Part shown: in pieces, positions 14,201 to 26,200 of the stretch
Position numbering within the stretch: the stretch's first letter is position 1
Layout of the letters: each line of letters begins with the position of its first letter
Assembly (NCBI RefSeq): GCF_030035675.1
Contig: NC_084489.1
Span: 36,354,001 to 36,418,000 of the forward strand
Reading direction: 5' to 3'
DNA length: 64,000 nucleotides
Source of the DNA: Rhineura floridana
Taxonomy: Eukaryota; Chordata; Lepidosauria; Squamata; Rhineuridae
Translations under genes and position numbers: made by a program
Notes under the pieces: generated by a model
What the model was told of the DNA's origin: nothing
The model's input: the letters and a program-made list of their open reading frames with translations, nothing else
Databases searched by the model: none

Positions 14201-17200
14201 TTAGTTAACTGAGGAAGTCTTCAACTGTGGTGTGTCAAGGAAAGAAAGGGTGGCACATGCAGGCACACGGCTTGTGCATATCTTTGCTTAGCAAACCATG
14301 GTATGTTACATCCAAATGAGGCCACTGGCTGAATTATTTTTTAAATATAACTATTGTGTACTAGTACACAAAAAGGTCATACTGCAGGTTCTTGTCTCTC
14401 TTAGTTACCTTGAATTTCACAAACTGCCATTTGGATGCTCCCCTTGCAGCCTTTCCAAGCATCTTCCCTTGAGTCATAATAGGATAACACACCTCCTGCA
14501 AGAAGGAACCATCGAGGCTGCCAGCCTGGAAAGAAACATTATTTTTAATCACAGCCAGAAGAAACCTACATATATTTAGTTGCTATTCACAAAACAGAAA
14601 GTCTGTGTAGTTTTGCTGAAGCTAAAACCTGTGGTACAATTAACAAAGTTGCTCTAGGACTTCTGTGGCCTGGTCCACACATAATGCTAAGCCAAACTAT
14701 GCATGGAATGAAAATCACAACCACTTCACTTATTTCTTGTGATGGAGAATTATTCTTTACAAGCATATGCAGGGTCAGCCTCCCAGAAGCATCCAGGAGA
14801 GACTGCACTGAGGCACTGTGTGCAAGCTCTTTTATACAGTACAGTTACAGCATGTGACAGTGATTCACCAATCTCAAGAGTTCCTGCCCACATAACATCA
14901 CAGTTCCTCCTCTCTACAATCGTTCCAAACCACTCAGAAACCATTAGGTAACTCCAGTGCTGATTCCAAGATTCTGTCCATCTCATTGATGTCACCATTG
15001 TTCTGCTGTCTTTTCAAGACTAATGAATTTTGGGGCTAGCTGAGACCAGTTTCTGCCATACACTTACATTCTGCTATTGTGAATGTTCTTTCATGCATCC
15101 CTGTACTTTCATTGTTCTCATTGTTCTGACTGGCCACGCTGACCCAGGTACACTGGGAGATATTTGAAGAGGTTCCTTGAGTTAAGTTTGCCTCAACTTA
15201 GGGTGCTTGGGAATGTATGAGCACCCCCAGTTCTACTCCTTTGCCATAGGGGTTCTTATGTCCTTATACTTTCTCATAAATCCCATTTCCTTACTTATAA
15301 AATACATAGCTCAAGAGAGGGGATTATATTTAAAACACTGAGTTTTATTTTGAAGCCACACAGACTAAGGAAAATACTGGGTGACTCTGGCTAACTAGTA
15401 TCTTTCAGCTTCAGAGATATAAAGGAGGCAGGCCACCCCAGAGTACCTTTTTCTTAATGAAAACACACTTATAAGGTTGTAAATATAACACACTAGGGTA
15501 TTTTAAAATCATTGTAAAATCTCACTGTTTCTCTTCATTAAAACATCTAATACTTGTTACAAACTTTTTCCCCTAGATGGCATTATTGCTTTACCCAAGA
15601 ATCAAATATAAGCGATTTCTACGTATTCTCATTAATCATAGCTTTTCCCAGATTACTCTTCTAATTCTAAACAATAGGCTAATTAATATTTGTCTGTCAC
15701 GCACCGGCCGATTTGGCAAGGACACACGAGTTCAAACAAAGTTTACTTTGCCTGCTTTTCTAGGCCTACACACAGGCCTACTTCTAATATGAGGATTTCT
15801 GGGGTCCCATGGCATGATCCCTAAACAGGCCAGTGGGCCATTTGCTTAGTTCTTTATTATTCTAAAACATATTTCTTCTAATATCTATGATTATATATGT
15901 GTGGATATATAAAATTCCCCATTACTTGCTCCTGCTGTGCTACTGGAAGCTAAGCCATTGTTGGCTTAGCATTATGTGCAAACTGAGGCTCATGGTTTGT
16001 CTCACTCCAAACAAACCACAAGCTGTAGCTAAGGTTTGTAGCCAAGGGTTATTCCTGACCTCCTGCTCATGGTTGGTTTGGAATGAGACAAACCATGAGT
16101 CTGGGTTTGCAAGTAACACCAAATCAAACCATGACTTAGCTCTTATTTATCAACATCAATATTTAACGTGAACATGCCATGGACCTCCTGAATGAAGCTC
16201 ATGGACCACTAGTGGTCCCTGGACCACAGTTTGGGAACCCTCTGCCCTGGACTAAAATATATTAAAGGGTGGTTGTTAGTGGGGAAAATACAACTTCGTG
16301 AGAATTGCTAGAGAACATACACTCTGCCAATATTGAAGAAAGGAGAGTGCCGCTTCAGCAATATTTAAAACAGTGGTTCCCAACCTTTATGAGTATGGGA
16401 CCCCTTTTGTAAGCTCAAAAAGTTTTGTGACCAAATATCCCTTTCCATTAAAAGCTCCCTGCAGACGGGGAGGTGTTGCTTTCTTTTCTTAATGCAAAGA
16501 TCCAATCAAATTGGTATCCCCCCCACAATCTGAAGTACAGTCCTATCTCCCAACACCAGTGGGTCACAGTGATGGACTAAGAACCAGGTTCAAATCCCCA
16601 TTCCCCACCCATGAAGCCTACCGGGTGACCTTGGGCCAGACACAGTCTCTCAGCTTGACCTATCTCACAGGGTTGGTGTAAGGATAAAATGGAAAGGGGG
16701 AGGGAAACCATGTGCACCACCTTGAGCAACTTGGAAGGAAAGGTGGGGTATAAATGCAATAATAATTAAATACATACATTTCTACTGCAATACCAGGATG
16801 TCAGCCTCAGCCAACCTGCTGAGCTTTTTTTTCCTTTTCCTTTTTTAATAATCAAGGAGTAGCAATGTGTTAGTGATGGGAATGCTAGATTCTGCACTGC
16901 AGACAACAAGGTGCACAGATTGAGGAGGGGGATTAGTGCTTTTAGGCTTTGGGATGATCACCAGAACTGATGACTTGGTTAGCGTGCACTTGGAAAATGA
17001 AAGTGGAGCAGAAGACAGGTCATTGCACAAACACACAAACACACCTGCCCCTCCTGCAAGCATCTGCATGCGTGCATGCATTTGGGCACGTGGGAGGGGG
17101 GAACCCTCAACTGCTGCAGTGTCTTGGCAAAAGAGATTGGGGGGTGGAGTGTAGGTGGAAGAAAGGAGGGACGCTGGCACACACACTTAGCCTCAGAGGG

Positions 17201-20200
17201 CAAGCAAGTCCTGTGTTTCCTCACTGCTTCTTGGCTCTGTCTGGGCGGCCTTGCAAATAAGAATAATTTTTAAAAGCAGAAGCCAAGAAAAGCAGGCAGG
17301 CCGGCCTTTCCTTGCAGCCTTGCTTCTTTTTGCTTCACGAAAAGCCCTCTCCCCTTGTTCTGAGCAAGAACATCGTCAGCAATGGCAGTGCGTGGAGACG
17401 GGTGTCGGCAATAGTAATTCCCTCTTCTTCCTGGTAGCTCCGCCCTCAGCCTCCTTCAGCATCTGCCCTGTGTTATATAGGCAGACACCTGCCCTCGGCA
17501 TACCTGAAAGACACTCTGCCACTTCAGCAAAAGTCCTTCCCTCTTGTTTGGAGCAATGGGGAGGTGTCGTCTGCAGCGGCAGTGGGGAGCATCCAGCATC
17601 CAGGGAGGGAAGACTTTTAAAAAATAAATAATTCATTTCTTTACTGTTCGAGCCCCCCTCAAGATTACTTTGCGGCCCCTCTGGGGGTCATGCCCCCAGG
17701 TTGGGAACCACTGATTTAGAAGGAATTAAGGCCCTCTATATACAGCTGGTATAGTACAGTGGGGTGGAGAGCCTGGCTCGGAGTCCAGAGTCTGTGAATT
17801 CAAATCCCCGCTCCCGTCTCCTGGGTAGAAAGGGCCAGCTAAAGATCACCCCCACAGTGAGTGGCTCAAGGGTTATTTGCCCTGCCACCTGTGCAGCCGT
17901 GGGCAAGCTGCATAGTCCCAAGGAGCACAGTTGCCCTCCAGCTGGCAGTTGTGGACAAGGAAGGGGCTGGCTTGTGCAGCTGTGGCAAGCTGAGCAGGCC
18001 CTAGCTAGCTGGGGAGGACTAGCCTCAGAGGAAGGTAACGGTAAAACCATCTCTGAATACCGCTTACCATGAAAACCCTATTCATAGGGTCGCCATAAGT
18101 CGGGATCGACTTGAAGGCAGTCCATTTCACTTTCAAGGCCCTCTATAAATACACTTTTATGAAAGTATACATGCAGTGGAATCCTTTTCATGCTGACTCA
18201 GAAATAAGCCTTACTCAATGGGGTTTACTCCCAAGTAAATATGCACAGAATTAAAGCCCATTTGCCCTGATCCAGGCATTCACATGCACTGAAATCTCTT
18301 TACATGTGGGAGTCATGAAAATGAATGGAGACTGAAATCAGTGCGGAAGCCATTGTGGGCAGAGCACAAAGGTAATGTTTGTCTTTCAAACCTTCCTCCA
18401 CATTTGATTGCTTTTGAGTTGTGCATATCTAACAGCCATGGATCTCAGGAATAGTAATACATCTACTTAATCTGAATAGAATGTTAATGGATTTTACACT
18501 TCGGTATTTTATTTAATTTAGAAGCATTCACAAACTGCTTAACCAAAGAATCCCTAAAAAAAAAAAGGTAAAGGTGTCCCCGCACTTGTAGCGCGAGTCG
18601 TTTCCGACTCTTAGGGTGACGTCTTGCGACGTTTACTAGGCAGACCGTATATATGGGGTGGGATTGCCAGTTCTGTCCCCGGCCTTTCTTTACCCCCCAG
18701 CATGTGCCAGGTACTCATTTTACCGACCACGGATGGATGGAAGGCTGAGTGGACCTCGACCCCTTTTACCGGAGATTCAACTTCCTCCTTCTGTTGGAAT
18801 TGAACTCCTGCCGTAAGCAGACCTTTGGCTGTGTTACCGCTGCTTACCACTCTGCGCCACGGAGGGTTGTAGTAAAGAATCCCTAAGCAGCATACAATTT
18901 AAAACAATTATCAATGTACAAATATAATAAGTGAAATTTAAAAACAGGTATACATAACTTGTTTACATGTCCAGGTAGGCTTGCTGAAACAGAAAAAGGT
19001 TTTCGCAGGTATCTGAAGCAGAACGAGGGTGCCTGTCTAATGTTAATAGATAGGGACAGAGATGCTGCCACACATGGCTTACAAATGTGGATGCTCCTGA
19101 AGAGGAGCTGGAAGCTGCTTTCACCTTTTTTGCTTCTGTACCATGCAGGAGACAAGAACAAACCTTGGCTATAGCTCAGGGTTAGTGAGCTTAACCACCA
19201 GCCTAGGTTCAGATGGTTCATACTAGCAAGACGGCTGGAGAGGAGCAAAGCTGCTGTGAGCTTCTCTCTGGGAGTCCACATATTCATGCTGTCATGATAA
19301 ATTGTAGTCTAGCTTACTCTGTCGTGTGAAGTGGGCCACTGAAAGCTTTTTCACAGAAGCTGAGAGATCATCAAATGGTACTTGCAAGAGTGCAAGTATT
19401 TGGATGTGCATACCATACAACTTGATTACATATGCGCACTTCTAGTATGTCACACCCTTCTAATTTAATATTAACAGACAATTCCAATATAAATGCAGAT
19501 TAATTAGTACATAGAGTTAGTACATAGAAACATGTTTCAAACTGAGTTAATCCCAAAGCCATATTATGCTACCATGTCAGATTTAATCTGAACTAGCTAT
19601 CCAGCAAGGCTACCAAGATACATACACTCCTAAGTGATTTTACAAATGAGGATTTAAAATAAATATATTGATTGAAAGTAAATTGGGTAAAAATCCTGAT
19701 AAAAAGAAGGGCCCTTCTGTTGGTTTATTAGCCTTGTTCAAGACAAAAGTATATTTTCAAATCTCCATAATTTTTTAATTACTAACAAAATGTACCCCTT
19801 TTATTGATGAAACTTTAAGAAGTCTACTGCAGGGATGCTTCAGTGTTAAATCAAATGCTGACAATGCCAGGTTTTGTTTCTAAAAGGAATCCAGGAACAA
19901 TCCTGGAAATTACAGGCTGGTTAGCTTAATGTCTGTTATGGGAAAACTGGTGAAAAGCATTGTAAAAGATTAAATTACCAAGCATATAGAAGAACAAGTC
20001 TTGCTGAAGCAAGACCAGTATGGCTTCTACAAGGCTATGTCCTGTATTACTAACAATTTTTACATACATGAGCAGCAGGAGACTGTCTAGGGGATGTCAT
20101 TGGAGTCAAAGCTGTGCTAAAAGAGGATAATGAGATTACAGAGAAGCTGGATGAATTCTTTGCATCTGTCTTCAGAGCAAAAGGTATAAGAAAAATCCCT

Positions 20201-23200
20201 GTGCCTGAACTAACCTTTGCAGGAAGGGAGTCTGAGGATCTGAGGCAGATAGTGGTGACCAGAGATGAAGTTCTAGGCCTAATAGGAAAAATAAAAACTG
20301 ACAAATCACTAGGTCCGGATGGCATCTACCCTAGAGTTCTCAAAGAACTCAAATGTGAATTTGCTGATCTTCTATCAAAATATGTAACTTGTCCTTAAGA
20401 TCTACCTACATACCTGAGGACTGGAAAGTGGCCAATATAACACCAGTTTTTAAAAAGAGATCAAGGGGGAATCCTGGAAATTATAGGTCAGTTAGCTTAA
20501 TGTCTGTTCTGGGAAACCATTGTTAAAGATAAAATAAGCCTTGTTGAAGCAGAACCAGCATGGCTTCTGCAAGGGTACTTCCTGTCTAAATAACCTGTTA
20601 AGAGTTGAGAGTATCAACAAGCATATAGATAGAGGTGACCCAGTTGGCACTGTATACTTAGATCAAGGCTGGTGCCAGGCATGCCAAGACCCTTGGGCAC
20701 CAGCCTGCCCTGGGCCCCGGCACACACACACATGCATGTGCATGCCCCACCTACCTGTCTCTCCTGTCTTTTGCCACTGCATGTGCAGGGCTATCATTAA
20801 CCAAGATGGCCACCGAGGTTTCCCTGAGGGGCTGAAGCCTCCGCCGCCATCTTGATTGATGGCACGCATGGTGCTACATGAGCACATCCCTGCAATCAGC
20901 CAAGATGGTGGCAGGGGCATCAGCACCTTAGGGAAACCTTGGCCACCATCTTGGATATTAGCACCCTGTGCATGCACCACACGCAGCCGCAAAAGACAGG
21001 AAAGACAGGTACGTGGAGCCAGTGAACAGGCAGGCGGCTTGCAAGCTCCCTGCCATGGATCGCGCAAGGGAAGCATTATTCCTCCCCCATCCTATTGAGG
21101 GGCCCCTCAGGGGCCCATGTGGCCCCGACAAGGGCCCTACCTGGCCGTCTTGACTTAGACTTTCAAAAAGCTTTGACAAAGCACCTCACCAAAGAGTCCT
21201 CAGTAATCTTAGCAGTTATGGCAAAAGAGAAAAGGTCCTCTTGTGGATCAGGAACAGGTTAGAAACAGGAAGCAGAGAGCAGGACTAAGTGGAAGTTCTC
21301 CCAATGGAGCTACTGTATGTACAAAGTGAAGTCCCCCAAGGATTGGTATTCAGACCTGTGTTTTTAAACTTGTTCATAAGTGGTTTAGAGTTAGAGATGA
21401 GCAGGAGGTAGCCAAGTTTGCTGATGAGAGCAGATTAGTCAAAGTGGGTAAAGCAAAAAGGGATTGTGAGGAGCTCCAAAATGGCAAATGCAATTTAATG
21501 CAAACAAGTGCAAAGTGATGCACACTGGGGCAAAAATAAATAAATCTTCATTTCACATATATACTCATGGGGTCTGAACTGGCAGTGACTGACCAGGAAA
21601 AACAAGACTTTGGGATTGTAGCAGATAGCTCAGTGAAGATGTCAACACAGTGTGTGGCAGCAGTAAAAAAAGGCAAACTCTGCACTAGGGATCACTAGAA
21701 AAGTAATTTAAAATAAAACAGCCAATATAATGCCATTATAGAAATCAGTGTTATGACCACACTTGGAATACCATGCATAATTCTGGCTGCCTCACCTCAA
21801 AAAATATACTGTATATCTGGAAAAGGTTCAGAAATTAGCAACTAAAATGATCAAGGGGATGGAGCAACTCCCCTATGATGGAAGGTTATAACATCTGGGA
21901 GTTTTTCATTTAGACAAAAAGTAAGTAAGAGGAGACATGATAGAGGAGTATAAAATTATGCATAGCATGAAAAAATGGATAAAGAGCTTTTCTCCCTCTC
22001 TCATGACATTACAACTCTGGGACATCCGATTAAGCTGAATGTTGGAGGATTTGGGGCAGACAAAATCAAGTGCTTCTTTACACAGCACATAGTTAACCTA
22101 TGGAATTCACTCCCACAAGAGGTAGCGATGGCCATCAATTTGGATGGCTTTAAAAGAGGATTAGACAAATGCATGGAGGATAAGGCTATTATTGGCTCCT
22201 AGCCACAATGGCTATGTTCCCCCTCCATTGTCAGAGGCAGTATGCTTCTGAATGCCAGATGCTGGGAATCACACGTGGGGAGAGCACTGTTGCACTCAGG
22301 TTCTGCTTTCAGGCTTCCCAGAGGCATCTGGCTGGTCACTGTGAGAACAGGATGCTGGACTAGATCTTATGTTGATGTTCTTATGTTTTAACTAACTGGT
22401 TTTTAAAAAACTGTAAACTACCTGGAGCTTCATTATAAGATCAGACAGGATTTAAAAAAGGGAGAAAGAGAGAGCAGCAACAAGCATGAATAGAGACCAT
22501 GACTCACAGTGTAAATTCACAAGAAACAACTACATGAAGTATGAAGCAATAGGGCTACTTGCCATATATCTTCCCACTCACTAACAGCAAACATAATAAC
22601 CTACTTGTGAGCTGTCCCAACCATGGCAAGTAAGGCTCTTCCCTTCCTTCCCAAACGAGCATGGCAATGACTTAGGTATTGCTAAGTACTGTAACTCTTT
22701 CGATCTTTGCCAACCAGAGCAACAGTGCAGTCCTGTGCATGCCTATTTGTTTCACCGAGACTGACAGAACCTACTCCTTGCCAAGTATTTACAAAATTGC
22801 AGCCTAAATGAGCTTTACTGCTCCTAACACTGTAACTCGTTCATGGCTGTTTCTTCGGCACAATCCTATAACTTTTACTTGGGAATACATCTGACTGAAC
22901 TCAGCAGAGTTTACGTCTGAGTAAACAAGGATAGAATCAGGCTGGTGTTCTGCACCTCCCTCAAAAGAAGCAGTGCCTTATGTTGCAACTCCTGAACAGC
23001 AGAGAAGCTGAACTCTGTGAACAGAACTCAGTACTTCCATTTTTAAAAGCAAATGTATAGATCTTACGGCTGCTGAAGAATTATAAATAGGCTAAAAGCC
23101 TTGGAAAACTAGAGGGGGGCCTGGGAGGCACATTAGCAATGGAGGAAGCCTTTTTTGTGATCCACTACCCGTCCATGCTCCAGCTCTTGATTTCTGTACA

Positions 23201-26200
23201 ACGTCTCCTGCCCTTCCAGATCACATTTTTCTTTGTTCTCTCATTAAGCTTCTATGATCCACGTACAATGCAAAGTCATCCAATATCTATGAGATGCTAG
23301 AAACTGCAGCGACATTCTGCACTAATAGAACAACAACATGCACATTTTCTTGAGTCAAGCATTTGGATTCCAAGCATGGAAAAAGATCATTTGAAAAAAT
23401 CATGTCTAGCACTGAGAAAGGCCCATTTTGTTCAAATGTAACCTTTGTAAAATAAAATGATGCTCTGTGCTAAAGCAACCCTTTGTTCTGACCCACCCTT
23501 GTACTGGTTCTACAAATGTGGAGAAACAGAAACTGCCACACCTCCAGATTTCTTTCACACTGTGTACCTGCCCTGTCAAGAATTCCTGCATTTATTCTTC
23601 ATGCATCCTGTCGTGGTTTACTTTCTAGAGCAGAATATGTTTGCATAAGATTCCAAGACAACACATGCCTTAAAAAAGGAAGAGCAGCAGCATGAAGCAC
23701 AAAGGTGAAGAAAGGAGACTATGTTATTACATGCTGCTGTGTTCACGGCAGTGCAGCAAATGCTGCAGTTCAGCCTGTTTTATAGGTCAGTTGGTACAAT
23801 ACGTTTCCTGATGATTAACACCTATACATTTACACGGACAAACATAATGCATGAGATCCAACATTGTGCCAGGAAACACTATGGAATTTGCCTTTTTCCT
23901 GTCTCTCTCTCTCTTGCAGCCCCCTCTATCCCTCAATTTGATCCAGAAAATCTCCGAATAAGATTTTAGATGGGGGAAGGGGCTCTGGGGAAAGGGAAAG
24001 TCCCGTTTGTGCAAGTCCATTGCACAAGTGGAACCACAGATAAAATGTGAAAGATTGCTATTATAGGGTCACTTTGAAAAACGTATTATGCTAATTGGAG
24101 AACCCATACTTTCAACGTCATTGAAATTAATCCGGAGAAGCTCTTGTATTTAGTGAACTTCACTCCTGTTTCATTACACTGCTTTGAAATTTATTGAAAA
24201 GTTGTGTGTAAATCTATAGATTTAAATTATAAATTAATTTAATGAAAATTCATTCAGAAAATCTTGCTTATCTACATAAAATCTAGGAAGGTTTACAAAG
24301 AAACTTTTTTTTTAATAAAAACAGATTTGTGCTGTACAATACTTAACTAAATAGCCTTTTTTAAAAAATGCAGGAAACAGAGTTTGAAAACTAAATCTTC
24401 CTCTGGTAAAATGCTGCAGTCCTATACAATCTTTCCTGGTAGCAAGCCCTACTAAAATTAGTAAGATTTACTTCTGAGTAGACATGCACAACGTTGTACT
24501 ACTAAGTGGCTGCAGCATTTTTTAAAAGGCTATTTAAGATTATTTGATTTAGACCTATTTAGTCCTAACAAAATCTGGAAAAAAGCTAAGCTTGCAGATA
24601 GCCAGTTGCCCACTCATGGAGGGCCAGTAACAACTCTCTCACTGGGTGGGTTCACAGTCCCTATCAGTCAAGCTACCATATGATTATCCTTAGACATAGC
24701 TGTTGTCTTTTCTATTATGACTAAACCAGTTGTGGAACCTCTGGCTCACAGTCCTATTTAGGACCACAAAGCAATTTTCTCCAAGTCACACTCACTCGCC
24801 CTACACTTGATGTCACATATGATGTTAGGTGTCAGTCAGGTGAAGACACGTCTCCCTGCTAAAGAGGGGTTTGCAGGCACTGCCAATCAGTTGATCACTG
24901 ATGCCTGTAAACCCTTAAGCCCATGCATTTGAAATCAAACCATGCAGGCTTCCCCTGATGTCATGGTGATGTCAGGCGGTGGATGGGTGGATGCCCCTGC
25001 CCACCCATCAAAATGGCCTGCAGCAGTTGGGGGAGGTAAGGGTCTTGCCCACTGGCTGGAAAAGGTTTTCCCACTCCTGGGTTAAACTAAACTGGTTTAA
25101 AGTACAGTTCTTTGCTCTCACAGAGGCTATGAGCACACTAGTCGCCTACAGCAAAACATTTCCATTGGCTACACCTGGAGGGGGAATGGGTTGCTCTGCC
25201 AATCAGTTACAAAATCTCTTTCAAGCATTTTTTTAAAAAAACAGACTCACACTGATCCTACCAGTTTTTACAGTAAAAAGGGACAGGGATTGATTAGTGT
25301 TGTGTGCCCTTGTTTTCAGAAGGGAGGTGGAGACTGGAACTGGCAGAACAGTAAATGTGTCTCTACCCAGAGTTTTGCATTACAGCCTGATCTGTCAAAG
25401 GAGAAACTCCAAAACAGAGGATGTGCTCCACAACTCTTTAAACGCTATGGTTATCAAGATGCAGACATACTCTTATATATGCCTATCTAACACATATATC
25501 GCACACATGTTCTGCAGTAAAGTCTGACCTCAGGCAACTGATGAAGACTATGCTTTTTAAAAATACAATACAGAAGGAAAAGAAACATAACAAACCTCAG
25601 CTGTGTGTTATCTGTCACTCAGTTGTCAAAAAATTTCTCTAAGTTTCTAATCTTCCCCTCCAAACTCCATGGATGAGCTGGGTTCATGCCAGATGCAGGT
25701 TGTAGAAACGCCGGAAGCTGCCCTATACCTGGTCAGTCTATTGGTCCATGTGGCCCAAAATTGTCTCCTCTGACTGGCAGCATCCCTCTGGGGTCACCTG
25801 TACAGAGCTCTTTCCCATCACCGGCTGCTACCTGAGATAACTGCTAACTGGAAATACCCCCAAGGATTGAACTTGGGTCCTTCCCCAAGAGAAGCATGCA
25901 CTCTGCTGCTATTAACCTCCCCCGCAGCTACTCCCTGTTCACGTCAGAAAGAGAGTAGCAGATCCTAGACTTGTGCCTCGAAAACTCTTCACGAACAACA
26001 AACGAAACGCATGGCACCTTTAAAATGTACGCGTTTATTTTGGTATCTAAGTGGTGCGCCTGACTTTTGCAGGAGAGTGAGGATCAGGCCCCTGTGATAC
26101 TGTCTTTTTCTTCCCTGTTCTCAAAGCTACCAGTCTAGTTCCTCAACGCACACGATGGCTCAAGATCATGACCAGGACGGATTGTGATTGCCTAACTTGG

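Noticed and set aside
16845-17631. Overlapping open frames inside the 1.34-kb hAT element
   Set aside because: Both strands give similar-length frames and none shows transposase, dimerisation or zinc-finger motifs.
20663-21153. hAT insertion in CR1
   Set aside because: The target duplication is 6-7 bp and the ends do not begin with CAG, so I leave the family open.
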